From positions 930,001-994,000 of the forward strand of contig NZ_CP083692.1 of NCBI RefSeq assembly GCF_020096995.1: a DNA stretch of 64,000 nt, written 5' to 3'. Under the pieces are notes generated by a model, which worked only from the letters and a program-made list of their open reading frames with translations, was not told the DNA's origin and did not search any database. Every line of letters begins with the position of its first letter. Position 1 is the stretch's first letter. The stretch comes from Leucobacter sp. Psy1. GTDB taxonomy: Bacteria; Actinomycetota; Actinomycetes; Actinomycetales; Microbacteriaceae. Positions 1 to 9,372 of the stretch are shown here, piece after piece. The translations under genes and the position numbers were made by a program.

Positions 1-74
1 GAGTGTCCGAGTGCCGTCGGTCACGGTGGTCCCGGACGTTCTGCAACGATAACGGCGTCTCTCGAGGGAGCGAC

Positions 75-905
75 ATGGAAGCGCTTGACCGAATACCGGA
101 TCAGGTGAACTGGTGGAACATCGGATTCGCGCTGGCGTCGCTCCTGACGGCATGGGTGCTCTCGCGTCTCGCGCGTCGAGGAGTCCGGGCGATCGGCGAA
201 CGCACGCCGGGTATCACTGTCGAGATAGCTACACTCGCGGGGCGCATCTCGCAGTACGCCATCATGCTCGTGGGTTTCGGTATCGGACTCGCCTTTCTCG
301 GGGCGAATGTGCAGCCGCTGCTCGCCGTGTTCCTGGTCGTCGGAGCAGTTCTCGTGCTCGTACTGCGGGGGATCGCGGACAACTTCGCGGCTGGAGTGCT
401 GCTGCAGACTCGCAAACCGATCGCGGTGGGAGATGAGATCGAGTTCGCCGGGCCGAGCGGACCCTTGCGTGGAACCATCGATGAGCTGAATGGGCGCGCT
501 GTTGTGCTGACCACCCCGGACGGACGGAGGGTGCATATCCCGAACGCGGTCCTGCTCCGAGAGGCCCTGGTGAACACGTCGGCCAGGGGAGCTCGGCGGA
601 GCAGCGTCTATGTTCGTGTGATCAGGGACGGGCGATCCGCGGATGATCTCCTCACAGTAGTACTGGAGGCAACGACCTCGTGCAGCGCACTCGACCGGAG
701 TCGCGCGCCGCGCGTGCTTCTCGAGTATGTTTCCGTTGATCGTCTGGGTGCGCGGGTCGACTTCTGGCACGCCCCGGAGCGCACGAGAGTCACCACGTCC
801 ATGGTGCTGCTTACCGTGTCACAGGTCCTTGAGGCTCACGGCTTGACTGCCGTGGTCACGAGTGAACACGCGGATCCTCCGCTGACTCCGCCGGGCTCGG
901 TGTGA
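75..905 (+). CDS. MscS-type small-conductance mechanosensitive channel family protein
   Basis: A 276-residue membrane protein. About three hydrophobic helices fill residues 15-125, and the last ('LLAVFLVVGAVLVLVLRGIA') has the Ala/Gly-rich character of an MscS pore helix. It is followed by the soluble beta domain with 'PIAVGDEIEF', 'GTIDELNGRAVVLTTPDGR' and 'HIPNAVLL', typical of the family. MscS channels release solutes on hypo-osmotic shock. The ATG at 75 is preferred over upstream in-frame codons because GAGGGAG lies just before it. The protein is short, with a C-terminal domain of about 100 residues. The family call is firm; the physiological role is inferred. Confidence 0.85.
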   Translation: MEALDRIPDQVNWWNIGFALASLLTAWVLSRLARRGVRAIGERTPGITVEIATLAGRISQYAIMLVGFGIGLAFLGANVQPLLAVFLVVGAVLVLVLRGIADNFAAGVLLQTRKPIAVGDEIEFAGPSGPLRGTIDELNGRAVVLTTPDGRRVHIPNAVLLREALVNTSARGARRSSVYVRVIRDGRSADDLLTVVLEATTSCSALDRSRAPRVLLEYVSVDRLGARVDFWHAPERTRVTTSMVLLTVSQVLEAHGLTAVVTSEHADPPLTPPGSV

Positions 906-947
906 CCCGGTGCCAACGACCGTCACCCTCCGCGGGTGAGGGCCGTT

Positions 948-979
948 CGCCGACCGGGGTCTTGCCGCTACGGTCGGCG
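948..979. terminator. Hairpin downstream of the MscS-like gene
   Basis: An 8-bp perfect stem, CGCCGACC (948-955) with GGTCGGCG (972-979), encloses a 16-nt loop. It lies between the channel gene and the sulfatase start. No T-run follows, so it may be an actinobacterial terminator or a leader hairpin of the sulfatase mRNA. Confidence 0.4.
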
Positions 980-1020
980 GTACCCAACGATGAGTGGTTC
1001 ATCCGACCGAAGGAGATGCG

Positions 1021-3354
1021 ATGTCAGACTTCAATAGTGAGTTCGCGGGCGAGATTCGACTTGATGTACGGGATTCGGTTCCGGATTGGGCCCCGTACGA
1101 ACTGCAGAGCGCTCCCGACGGGGCCCCGAACGTTCTGATTATCTTGTTCGACGATACTGGGATGGCATCGTGGTCTCCCTATGGCGGACGTATCAATATG
1201 CCGACACTCGACCGCCTCGCAGCGGACGGACTCGTCTATACGCAGTGGCACACAACTGCGCTCTGTTCGCCCACTCGATCAACGTTTCTGACCGGTCGGA
1301 ATCACCACGTCAATCGCACCGGGGTCATCATGGAGGGGACGAACGGATTCCCGGGATTCGCTGGTCGCATCCCTGCGGAGTGCGCCACGATCGGCCATGT
1401 TCTGCAGGACAACGGATACTCAACTTTCTGGGTGGGGAAGGACCACAACGTTCCGGAAGAGGACAATGCTCCAGGAGGAAATCGGTCCGCCTGGCCAGTG
1501 CAGCAAGGGTTCGATCGGTTTTACGGGTTTCTCGGCGGTGAGACGAACAATTGGTACCCGGACCTAGTGGAGGACAATCACTTCATCGAGGCCCCGAGCA
1601 CTCCCGAGGATGGCTACCATCTTTCGAAGGATCTCGCCGACCAAGCGATGGGCATGCTCCGAGACCAACAGGCTTCGAACCCGTCGAAACCCTGGTACAT
1701 GTGGTTCTGCCCCGGAGCCAACCATGCTCCGCACCATGCCCCTCAGGAATACATCGACAAGTACCGCGGTGCATTCGACGATGGATACGAGGCGTATCGG
1801 GAGTGGGTTCTCGCGCGGATGACGGAGCGCGGAATCGTTCCGGAGGGAACCGATCTCACACCTATGAACCCGATGCCGGAAGACGTCGCGAATGCCGCGG
1901 ACGAAGTGCGCCCGTGGAGCGAACTCAGCGCGGATGAGCGACGACTGTTCTCGCGCTTCGCCGAGGTTTTCGCCGGTTTCTCGGAATACACGGATGCGCA
2001 GATCGGGCGGGTCATCGACTATCTCGAGGAGACTGGTCAGCTCGAGAACACACTGGTCTTCTACTGCGCCGACAACGGAGCTTCCGGAGAAGGGTCTCCG
2101 AACGGCTCCGTGAACGAGAACAAGTTCTTCAACGGGTATCCGGACGAATTCTCCGAGAATCTCTCGATGATCGACGAACTCGGCTCCCCGAACACCTATA
2201 ACCACTATCCCACTGGATGGGCCGTCGCTTTCTCGACGCCGTTCCAGATGTTCAAGCGGTATTCGCAGTTCTCGGGTGGAACGTGCGACCCCATGATTGT
2301 GCACTGGCCCAAAGGGATCGCCGCACGGGGCGAACTGCGGCACCAGTACCATCACTCCGTCGACGTTGTGGCAACGATCCTCGATGTCATCGGTCTGGAG
2401 ATGCCCGCGAACTACCGCGGCGTCGCGCAGCGACCGTTGGACGGCACATCGATGAAGTACAGTTTCGACGCCCGACCAGATGGCCCGACAGCGAAACACG
2501 TGCAGTACTACTCCATGCTGGGGACTCGCGGAATCTGGAAAGACGGCTGGAAAGCGGCTGCGATCCACGCTCCACTCAGCGGGAAAGGCAGTTTCGACAC
2601 GGACGTCTGGGAGCTCTACCACGTCGATGAAGACCGAGCTGAGGCTCACGATCTCGCCAGCGAACACCCCGAGAAACTCGAGGAGCTCATCAGTGCCTGG
2701 TTCACTGAGGCGGAGCGAAACTTCGTGCTCCCACTTGACGACCGTTCCGCTCGAGACCAGATCACGGTAGAGCGCCCGCAAGCGGAGAGACCCCGCGAAC
2801 GGTATGTGTACTATCCCGGTACGGCAGCGGTGCCGGAGAGTGTCGCGGTAAATGTGCGCGGGCGATCGTACAAGATCATCGCCGATGTGATTCTTGACCG
2901 GGAAGCCGAGGGGGTGATCTTCGCTCACGGATCGAGGTTCGGAGGGCACAGCTTGTTCGTGAAAGATCACCGGCTGACCTACGTCTACAACTTTCTCGGC
3001 ATTGCTCCCGAGCAGACGTTCTCATCGCCTGAACTCGACTCTGGCCCCCACACTTTGGGGGTGGAGTTCGAACGAGAGTCCGTCGGTGAACATGGTGAGT
3101 CCCTCGGAGTGACGCGCCTGTACGTGGATGATGAGGTGGTTGCCGAGGGTCCGATGAGGACGCAAATCGGCAAGTTCACACTGTGCGGAGACGGCCTCTG
3201 CATCGGATGGGATAGTGCGGACCCTGTGAGCCGTCAGTATTCGGGTCCATTCCGATTCACGGGAGGCAAGCTGCTGGGCGTCGCGGTCGACGTCAGCGCT
3301 GAACAGTACCGCGACCTGGAACTGGAAGCTGCGGCGATGCTTTCCCGGGAGTAG
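1021..3354 (+). CDS. Arylsulfatase, Cys-type (formylglycine-dependent)
   Basis: A 777-residue sulfatase of the alkaline-phosphatase superfamily that hydrolyses sulfate esters. The sulfatase signature C-x-P-x-R is present as 'LCSPTRSTFLTGR': Cys82 would be converted to formylglycine. Metal ligands Asp44/Asp45 ('ILFDDTG'), Lys140/His142 ('VGKDHN'), His234 ('GANHAPHHAP') and a late Asp-Asn ('YCADNGASGEG') are all visible. The last 170 residues form an extra beta-rich C-terminal domain. No signal peptide is evident, so it is probably cytoplasmic. ATG 1021 has a strong GAAGGAG site, better than an ATG at 994. The maturase gene follows after 2 nt. The natural substrate cannot be read from the sequence. 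Confidence 0.93.
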   Translation: MSDFNSEFAGEIRLDVRDSVPDWAPYELQSAPDGAPNVLIILFDDTGMASWSPYGGRINMPTLDRLAADGLVYTQWHTTALCSPTRSTFLTGRNHHVNRTGVIMEGTNGFPGFAGRIPAECATIGHVLQDNGYSTFWVGKDHNVPEEDNAPGGNRSAWPVQQGFDRFYGFLGGETNNWYPDLVEDNHFIEAPSTPEDGYHLSKDLADQAMGMLRDQQASNPSKPWYMWFCPGANHAPHHAPQEYIDKYRGAFDDGYEAYREWVLARMTERGIVPEGTDLTPMNPMPEDVANAADEVRPWSELSADERRLFSRFAEVFAGFSEYTDAQIGRVIDYLEETGQLENTLVFYCADNGASGEGSPNGSVNENKFFNGYPDEFSENLSMIDELGSPNTYNHYPTGWAVAFSTPFQMFKRYSQFSGGTCDPMIVHWPKGIAARGELRHQYHHSVDVVATILDVIGLEMPANYRGVAQRPLDGTSMKYSFDARPDGPTAKHVQYYSMLGTRGIWKDGWKAAAIHAPLSGKGSFDTDVWELYHVDEDRAEAHDLASEHPEKLEELISAWFTEAERNFVLPLDDRSARDQITVERPQAERPRERYVYYPGTAAVPESVAVNVRGRSYKIIADVILDREAEGVIFAHGSRFGGHSLFVKDHRLTYVYNFLGIAPEQTFSSPELDSGPHTLGVEFERESVGEHGESLGVTRLYVDDEVVAEGPMRTQIGKFTLCGDGLCIGWDSADPVSRQYSGPFRFTGGKLLGVAVDVSAEQYRDLELEAAAMLSRE

Positions 3355-3356
3355 AG

Positions 3357-4259
3357 ATGCGGGCACACGCTGCGATGCTCGACATACCCGGGGGAGTCTT
3401 ATTGATGGGCTCGGAGGAGTTCTATCCGGAAGAGGGGCCGGTGCACGAGCGAGAAGTAGCCGATTTCACCCTGGACGCTTACGCCGTAACGAACGAACAG
3501 TTCGCTCAGTTCGTCGCCGAGACCGGTTATCAGACCGTCGCGGAACGACCTCTGCGACCGTCGGATTTCCCCGGTGCAGATCCGCGGGACCTGGTCCCAG
3601 GTGCGCTGGTATTCACTCCGACCCGTGGTCCGGTCGACCTCCGAGAGTGGCGTCAATGGTGGACGTGGGTCCCCGGTGCTTGTTGGAAGCGGCCGTATGG
3701 CGGTACCTTCTTGAGCGGCGAGCGAGCTGATCATCCGGTGGTCCACATCGCGTACGAAGACGCGGAAACGTACGCCGACTGGGCGGGGAAGCGCTTGCCG
3801 ACCGAAGCCGAATGGGAGTGGGCCGCTCGAGGCGGGATGAGAGGTCGGCGATTCGCCTGGGGTGACGAGTCCACGCTCGAGGGAGCGCTCCAAGCGAACA
3901 CCTGGCAAGGGGCATTCCCTTATTGGAACTCCGGTGCAGGCGGGTGGGTCGGGACTTCGCCGGTCGGCCTGTTTCCTCCGAACGGATACGGTGCGTACGA
4001 CATGATTGGAAACGTGTGGGAGTGGACCGCGGATGTGTGGACGCATCGACACGTCCCGCCGGGGTGGAGCGGAGTAGGTGCGAACGGGCGAGCGAATCTG
4101 CTCGCTGTAGAACCGGATCCGCGGCACGCGCGTCGGGTGTTGAAGGGGGGGTCGCACCTCTGCGCACCCGAGTACTGCCTTCGATACCGCCCAGCCGCGC
4201 GCTCGCCCCAGTCGGAGGACACCGCGACCACGCATATCGGTTTTCGCTGCGCCAGGTGA
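3357..4259 (+). CDS. Formylglycine-generating enzyme (sulfatase-modifying factor)
   Basis: A 300-residue FGE/SUMF1-family protein that oxidises the sulfatase active-site Cys to formylglycine. Family hallmarks run in order: 'IPGGVLLMGS' at the N-terminus, 'YAVTNEQFAQFV', 'HPVVHIAYEDAETYADWAGKRLPTEAEWEWAARG' in two overlapping stretches, 'YDMIGNVWEW', and the copper-binding cysteine pair Cys269/Cys274 in 'GSHLCAPEYC', ending 'IGFRCAR'. The ATG starts 2 nt after the sulfatase stop, so the pair is co-transcribed and probably translationally coupled. It faces the SulP gene tail-to-tail with a 21-bp gap. Confidence 0.94.
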   Translation: MRAHAAMLDIPGGVLLMGSEEFYPEEGPVHEREVADFTLDAYAVTNEQFAQFVAETGYQTVAERPLRPSDFPGADPRDLVPGALVFTPTRGPVDLREWRQWWTWVPGACWKRPYGGTFLSGERADHPVVHIAYEDAETYADWAGKRLPTEAEWEWAARGGMRGRRFAWGDESTLEGALQANTWQGAFPYWNSGAGGWVGTSPVGLFPPNGYGAYDMIGNVWEWTADVWTHRHVPPGWSGVGANGRANLLAVEPDPRHARRVLKGGSHLCAPEYCLRYRPAARSPQSEDTATTHIGFRCAR

Positions 4260-4280
4260 AGCGGTCGGGAAGGCGGCGCT

Positions 4281-5903
4281 TCACTCGGGGAGCACGGAAG
4301 CAATGCTCGTGTGCACGCGCTGCTGACGAATGAGTGAGAGGAACCATTCGCTGTGGACGGCCCTCACTCGCGCCTGTTCCGGCAGCGCTGCAAGGTGTAT
4401 GGTGACGCCTGACCGTCGCAGCTCTTGATCGAGTTCCTCGAAGCTCGTGAGCACGGTGACGCTCAGGAACCGAAGCTGATGAGCATCGATCGCGACGATG
4501 CGCACCGGAGTAGTTTCGGCTGCGATGATGCCGAGGATGGCATCAGTGTTCGCCCGGACGTTCGCCGTGTAGAGGCCGTAGGCGAGACGCACAGCAAGAA
4601 CGCCATCTCGCTTCCCCAAGACGTCGATGTGGGCGGAATTGATCTCTCGAAGCACGAGGAGGAGCGTCGACGCCACACCGACCGCCACCGCCGGAAGCAA
4701 GCCGGCGGTCAGCCCGACACCGGCGACCAGAAGGGCGATCCAGAAATCAACCGGACTGAGTCGAGCCCAGCGGATCAACGTTGGAATGTCGATCAGCCCG
4801 ACAACTGCAACAAACACCATTGCCGCGAGCGTCGCCTGCGGAAGCAGGGAGATTGTCGGAGCCAGCGCCGTCGCGGCGAGAATCGCCAAACCTGCCGTGA
4901 CCAGTGACGAGATCTGAGTTTTCGCCCCTGCTGCGTAATTCACCGCACTCTGAGAGAGGCCGCCTGCAGCGGGCATTGCCAGGAAGAAAGCCCCGGCGCA
5001 ATTGGCGGCGCCTGCTGCTCGGAGCTCTCGACCAGCATCTGTGGGCGGCGCGTCAGCTGCCTGAACGCTGCGCGCGACCGTCGCCGATTCCAAAAACGCC
5101 ATGATGGCGATCGCCAGCGCGCCTGGCAAGAGCCCCACCAACTGAGTCGTATCGGGCAGTGTGAAAGCGGGAAGCCCTTGCGGTACGGGATCGATGAGTG
5201 CGACACCTGTGCCGTCGACTCCAGCCCACGCCACCACGGCTATTCCTGCGCAGGCGACCAGGAACGTCCCGGGAACTCGGGGCAGGTAGCGTTTACAGAA
5301 GACGATGATCGCTATCGAAGCCACACTGATCGCGATTGTCGGGAGATGGGCGGTCTCGAGCGCACGTCCCGTCGCGAGCACGGCTCGAAAGAATCCTTCC
5401 CCCGCTGACCTCACGTCTTCTCCAAGGAGGATGGGGATTTGTGCGACCGCGACGGTCCCGCCAACGCCGATCTTCACCCCCAGTATCGTGGCGACGTTGA
5501 TGTTCTCGATCAGGGCGCCCAGCCTGAGCGCCCGAAGCCCGAGGAGGACGAGCCCCACCAGCAGAGAGAGCGTGACCAACGAGCCGAGAGCGTCTTCTGC
5601 GCCCTGGGCGACGCCGGCTGCGACGAATGTGGTGGCGGTCAAAGTGGCGATCGTCGAGGTCGTCGAAACGCTCATGGCCGCCGACCCACCGAGAACCGCG
5701 TATACCAACATCGGGACGATGCAGGTGTATATGCCGACTTCAGCCGGCAGGTTGGCGATACTTGCGTACGCCATTGCTTGCGGAATGACCACTGCACCGG
5801 TCGTCAGGCCAGCGACGATGTCGTACCGGAGCCATGAGCGATGATACCCGGCGGTCGTTGGCAGGAGTAGACGTTGCGGCGGTCGGGATGGTGGCACTGT
5901 CAT
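4281..5903 (-). CDS. SulP family anion/sulfate permease with STAS domain (first copy)
   Basis: A 540-residue transporter of the SLC26/SulP family. The N-terminus carries 'DIVAGLTTGAVVIPQAMAYASIANLP', the classic first-helix SulP signature, followed by about ten more hydrophobic segments. A C-terminal cytoplasmic STAS domain (about residue 420 on) holds 'VRIVAIDAHQLRFLSVTVL'. ATG 5903 is chosen over an upstream in-frame codon because the conserved sequence begins about 20 residues later. It ends 21 bp from the FGE gene, and sulfate is a plausible substrate next to a sulfatase. SulP proteins can also carry bicarbonate or other anions, so the substrate is inferred. Confidence 0.88.
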   Translation of the reverse strand: MTVPPSRPPQRLLLPTTAGYHRSWLRYDIVAGLTTGAVVIPQAMAYASIANLPAEVGIYTCIVPMLVYAVLGGSAAMSVSTTSTIATLTATTFVAAGVAQGAEDALGSLVTLSLLVGLVLLGLRALRLGALIENINVATILGVKIGVGGTVAVAQIPILLGEDVRSAGEGFFRAVLATGRALETAHLPTIAISVASIAIIVFCKRYLPRVPGTFLVACAGIAVVAWAGVDGTGVALIDPVPQGLPAFTLPDTTQLVGLLPGALAIAIMAFLESATVARSVQAADAPPTDAGRELRAAGAANCAGAFFLAMPAAGGLSQSAVNYAAGAKTQISSLVTAGLAILAATALAPTISLLPQATLAAMVFVAVVGLIDIPTLIRWARLSPVDFWIALLVAGVGLTAGLLPAVAVGVASTLLLVLREINSAHIDVLGKRDGVLAVRLAYGLYTANVRANTDAILGIIAAETTPVRIVAIDAHQLRFLSVTVLTSFEELDQELRRSGVTIHLAALPEQARVRAVHSEWFLSLIRQQRVHTSIASVLPE

Positions 5904-6014
5904 CTCGGCCCTACGAAGAGATGTGCGGTCCAGAAACAGCACCGAGGATGAAGCTCGAGCGATAGCGAATCGAGGTCGGTTTGCGCGGAGCCACACCGCA
6001 GGGGCGTGCGGAGT

Positions 6015-6686
6015 TCAGACACTCGTCATACCTCTTCCCAGAACTGATGCCCCGATGATCAGGAGGAGCACTGCCATGATGGTCGAGTTCTCACGAGCGA
6101 GCCATTCCTTCAGTGATCGCATCGTACCGGCGAGTCTTCGCGACGCGAAGAAGTACGCCAGTACTGGCGCGACGACGGTAGAGCTGGAGATCACCGCGTA
6201 CACTCCCACGGCAAGGGCGGCTTCACTCGCCGTGAGAGACGACGTGCCGAGGGCGATGCCGGCGCTGATGCCGATCAGCAGATTCTTCGGGTTTATGGAC
6301 GAGAGAAGGAGGCCGAGCCCCACCGTAGTGATGACCGACATGCGATCGAGGTGCTGCATCCACCCGGGCAGCTGCGCCGCTCCTTCCGCGCGGGGGCGAT
6401 GGCGCCAGATACGTATCGCGAATACGATGAGTGCGATTCCGAGCACCACCTGGACCCAGCCGACGATGGGGATCCAGCTCGCGCCATCGAGACGCGGAAG
6501 GGTGCCCGCCAGCGCGGCGAACAGGAGAATGGTACCCACGCACCCCGCCAGCCACCCCACCGCGAAGGCGCCGCCACTCCGTTTCGCGTGAGGTGTGAGG
6601 AGGAGCACGATCGTGGCTATCACGGGAATCGGACTGATGGCCACGCCGAGAGCGAGGGGAAGAAGTTCACCTATCGCCGCGTTCAC
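6015..6686 (-). CDS. GAP family (Sap/LysE-like) membrane protein, first copy
   Basis: A 223-residue, six-helix membrane protein. It begins 'LLPLALGVAISPIPVIATIVLLL', the N-terminal pattern of the GAP family, whose mycobacterial members are called sulfolipid-1-addressing protein (Sap). A later 'INPKNLLIGISAG' is the matching internal element. The family resembles LysE-type exporters; the cargo is unknown outside mycobacterial peptidolipids and sulfolipids. It lies in a run of minus-strand genes between two SulP transporters. A paralogue lies at 9373-10101. Confidence 0.8.
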   Translation of the reverse strand: MNAAIGELLPLALGVAISPIPVIATIVLLLTPHAKRSGGAFAVGWLAGCVGTILLFAALAGTLPRLDGASWIPIVGWVQVVLGIALIVFAIRIWRHRPRAEGAAQLPGWMQHLDRMSVITTVGLGLLLSSINPKNLLIGISAGIALGTSSLTASEAALAVGVYAVISSSTVVAPVLAYFFASRRLAGTMRSLKEWLARENSTIMAVLLLIIGASVLGRGMTSV

Positions 6687-6695
6687 GAGATGCCC

Positions 6696-7055
6696 CTAAG
6701 CGAGGAGCTTCGTCTTCGCTGCGGCGAATTCGTCGGGCGTCAGCACCCCCGACTGGAACAGCGAAGAGAGCTCGGACAGCTGCTCGGCTATGCCGCTAGG
6801 CGGGTCCTGAGTCGCTCGGGTGTCGCCGCCTGTCGCGCCGGATGCCGCTACAGGCTCTGGATCCGCCTGGCGCGCGAAATCCTGCTGTGCCTGCTGTTGA
6901 GCTGTCTCGTAATGCTGCTGCTCGAGGTCGGCCTGGTTTCTGCGTCGCCGCGAGTTGTCGATTCCCCCTGCGACCGCCGAGGCGGTTCCGGCGACCACCG
7001 CCGTTCGTGCGGCGAGTCCCAGCAAGCCTGGCCGACCGAATCTCCGTATAGGCAT
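6696..7055 (-). CDS. SHOCT domain-containing small protein
   Basis: A 119-residue protein. A basic N-terminus and an Ala-rich weakly hydrophobic stretch (about residues 8-32) precede a Gln/Ala-rich linker ('QQHYETAQQQAQQDFARQ'). The C-terminal SHOCT motif reads 'IAEQLSELSSLFQSGVLTPDEFAAAKTKLL'-like, here in residues 90-119. SHOCT motifs are short two-helix modules often tied to membrane or oligomerisation functions. ATG 7055 is 8 nt from GAGGAG; an ATG at 7061 is too close to that site. It sits 9 bp from the GAP gene and 11 bp from the DUF6325-like gene, so probably in one operon. Confidence 0.8.
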   Translation of the reverse strand: MPIRRFGRPGLLGLAARTAVVAGTASAVAGGIDNSRRRRNQADLEQQHYETAQQQAQQDFARQADPEPVAASGATGGDTRATQDPPSGIAEQLSELSSLFQSGVLTPDEFAAAKTKLLA

Positions 7056-7066
7056 GATCATTCTCC

Positions 7067-7489
7067 TCAGTTCTTTTCGATGGTGTTGATGAGCGCATTG
7101 ACGATCGGGGCCGGGATGCGGGTGCTCCTGAGCACTGTGCCGCCACTGGAACCGAGCCGCTCGGCGAGATCTCGGGCGTAGAGCAACTCCCAGGCAACGA
7201 GGAGGGCGGATGAGCCGGGTTCGACGGCCTCCGAGAAACCCTGCATGTCCTCGTCCCCGATGAGCCCGTCTACGCTCTCTTCACTCTCGCGCAGAAGTGG
7301 GAAGGCATCAGATACCTCCTCTTCGAATGTCATGTTTCCTTGCGCGTCCTTGCTGATCCAGATGGCATCGAGCACACGCAGCACTCCGGCGCTGACCAAC
7401 GTTTCAACCGCTGCCCAGACGTCGAGGTCTGGTGGCCCGTCAGCGAAGTCGATCAACGAGAGCTCTACGGGGCCGTATCGGAATTGCAT
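7067..7489 (-). CDS. DUF6325-like protein (DUF1269-related)
   Basis: A 140-residue acidic soluble protein. 'YGPVELSLIDFADG' at the N-terminus, 'GVLRVLDAIWISKDAQGN' and the C-terminal 'LLVAWELLYARDLAERLGSSGG' followed by 'STRIPAPIVNALI' match a family I recall as DUF6325, usually found with SHOCT proteins in actinobacteria. No function is established. ATG 7489 is preceded by AAGGAG at suitable spacing. It is probably co-transcribed with the SHOCT and GAP genes downstream. The family number is from memory and less sure than the gene itself. Confidence 0.7.
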   Translation of the reverse strand: MQFRYGPVELSLIDFADGPPDLDVWAAVETLVSAGVLRVLDAIWISKDAQGNMTFEEEVSDAFPLLRESEESVDGLIGDEDMQGFSEAVEPGSSALLVAWELLYARDLAERLGSSGGTVLRSTRIPAPIVNALINTIEKN

Positions 7490-7511
7490 GGTGCGTGCTC
7501 CTTCTCGTGAA

Positions 7512-9245
7512 TTATTCATGTGATGACTGCAGGGGGTCGGGAGGCGAGAACGCGGCGACGGCAGCCCGATTGGTGGGAAAAGTCTGTTGGTCTTGAATGA
7601 CGCCGAGTCGTCGGAGGCGGACTTCTGAGCGTGGTCGCAGGCGGCTGAACGAGAGAACGATATTTCTTCGTTGCAGCCACTGCGACAACTCCGTCACCGA
7701 CTCCGCGGCCGTCACATCGACGTCCGTCACGGCTTCCATGTCGATGATCACGGCGCGCAGAGGATCTTTACCCACTGAGGTGACAGCGCGTTTCACTGTG
7801 TCCGAGAACACCACGCCATTCGCGAAGAACAATGGAGCTGCGAGCCTGACGACGAGCACGCCCGGCGCAGTGAGTGCTCCAGGGGAGGCGCTCTCGAGGA
7901 GCGATTGCTGCGGGTTGTCGTCCGATGCGAGAACATCGATCGCAGGCGTCGCCGCCCGTCGAGCCATATTCAGCAGCGCGAGAACGAACGCTACGAGGAT
8001 GCCCGGGATCGATCCAACGAAGAGCGTCACTGCGAAGCAGGTCGCGCCGATCGCGAATTCGAATCGATCGAGTCTCCAGAGCCGTGCGAACTCGCGCACA
8101 CCGAGGAGGGGGAGCACGGCAATTGCGACGATCGCGCCGATTGCAGGCGAGGGGATGTCGGCGAGCAAGCCGGTACCGAATAGCAGGAGCAGCAGAGTTC
8201 CCGCCGCGAGCACAAGCGAAGGAAACTGCGTGCGCGAACCGGACTGGTCCATGGCCGCCGTCCGGCTGGTCGAAGATCCTACGGCGAAGCTTCCCTGTGC
8301 CCCCGCGGTAATGTTGGCCACCCCGAACGCGAAAAGGTCTCGATTGGGCTGAGTCGCGTAGCCGCGCTTCTCTCCGTACGAGCGCGAAACCAGCAAGCCT
8401 TCAGCGGTTGTCACCATCGTGAGAGCGAGCGCCGAAGGAACAAGTGCCAGCCACTCGAGCCAGGAGAGAACAGGCCAGGTGAGAGCAGGGGGACCCGCGG
8501 GAACCTCACCGAGAACGGCCACGCCGTACTCGTCGAGCCTGGCGGTGACGGTGACGACCGTTGCGAGCACCATCACGATGAGCGCCCAGGGGACGGCCGC
8601 CCGAATGCGGCGGCCGACCAGCAGGATGAGAATTGCACCGACCGAGATGACGATCGACCACGCGTTCGCCCCAGCGAGACCCTGCACGAGCCCGACAACC
8701 TTCTCGACGAACTCTCCACCGGACTCGATCTTCACCCCGAGCATTTTGGCGACCTGCGAAACGAGGATGTCGAGGGCGAGTCCTCCCACGAAACCGATCA
8801 GGATGGGTTTCGACAAGAAGTTTGCGAGAAATCCCATCTTGAAGAACGCCAAGAGGACGAACATGACTCCGCACAGAATCGCCTGAGCGAGAGCCATCGT
8901 GGCGTATTGCTCCGAACCCGCGACAGCCAACCCGCCGATGGAGGAGGCGACGAGTGCGGCCGCTGCGGCGTCAGGGGACGCGACGACTTGACGGGATGAA
9001 GCGAGAAGCGCGTAGACGAGCGTGGGGACGACCAGTGCATACAGGCCCGCGGTGGCCGGAAGGCCGGCGATCTGCGCGTACCCGATGTTCAGAGGAATTG
9101 CGATCGCCAGCAGAGTGACACCCGAAAGTGTCTCGGTGACGAGCCGCGTTCGAGTCAGCCCTGCCAGAGGTCGCTGCACAATGTGTTCCTCTCCACTCGC
9201 CGGCGAATCGATCCCACCTGCGGGTTCATTCTCGTCCGAGGTCAT
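7512..9245 (-). CDS. SulP family anion transporter with STAS domain (second copy)
   Basis: A 577-residue SulP transporter. After about 35 variable residues comes 'ETLSGVTLLAIAIPLNIGYA' and 'IAGLPATAGLYALVVPTLVYA', the conserved first helices. Further helices include 'VGSSTSRTAAMDQSGSRTQ', the conserved loop of the family. A STAS domain covers about residues 455-560 ('RAVIIDMEAVTDVDVTAAES'). It begins the minus-strand run SulP - DUF6325 - SHOCT - GAP - SulP. The start is uncertain: ATG 9245, or GTG 9263 adding six residues. It is divergent from the second GAP gene across 127 bp. Confidence 0.88.
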   Translation of the reverse strand: MTSDENEPAGGIDSPASGEEHIVQRPLAGLTRTRLVTETLSGVTLLAIAIPLNIGYAQIAGLPATAGLYALVVPTLVYALLASSRQVVASPDAAAAALVASSIGGLAVAGSEQYATMALAQAILCGVMFVLLAFFKMGFLANFLSKPILIGFVGGLALDILVSQVAKMLGVKIESGGEFVEKVVGLVQGLAGANAWSIVISVGAILILLVGRRIRAAVPWALIVMVLATVVTVTARLDEYGVAVLGEVPAGPPALTWPVLSWLEWLALVPSALALTMVTTAEGLLVSRSYGEKRGYATQPNRDLFAFGVANITAGAQGSFAVGSSTSRTAAMDQSGSRTQFPSLVLAAGTLLLLLFGTGLLADIPSPAIGAIVAIAVLPLLGVREFARLWRLDRFEFAIGATCFAVTLFVGSIPGILVAFVLALLNMARRAATPAIDVLASDDNPQQSLLESASPGALTAPGVLVVRLAAPLFFANGVVFSDTVKRAVTSVGKDPLRAVIIDMEAVTDVDVTAAESVTELSQWLQRRNIVLSFSRLRPRSEVRLRRLGVIQDQQTFPTNRAAVAAFSPPDPLQSSHE

Positions 9246-9372
9246 GCTGAGTTTCCGAGGCACTCACCCGTCGAGGATGAGCGCGCGAGCAACGGGGGTG
9301 AGAACCGGCGATTCTCAAGATCCACTGGTGGAGGACACCCGGACGTCGCGCAGCGGAAAGAATGGGCGGATC

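Noticed and set aside
1564-2970. A 468-codon minus-strand open frame inside the sulfatase gene
   Set aside because: The sulfatase on the plus strand has all catalytic motifs and a ribosome-binding site. The reverse frame has neither.
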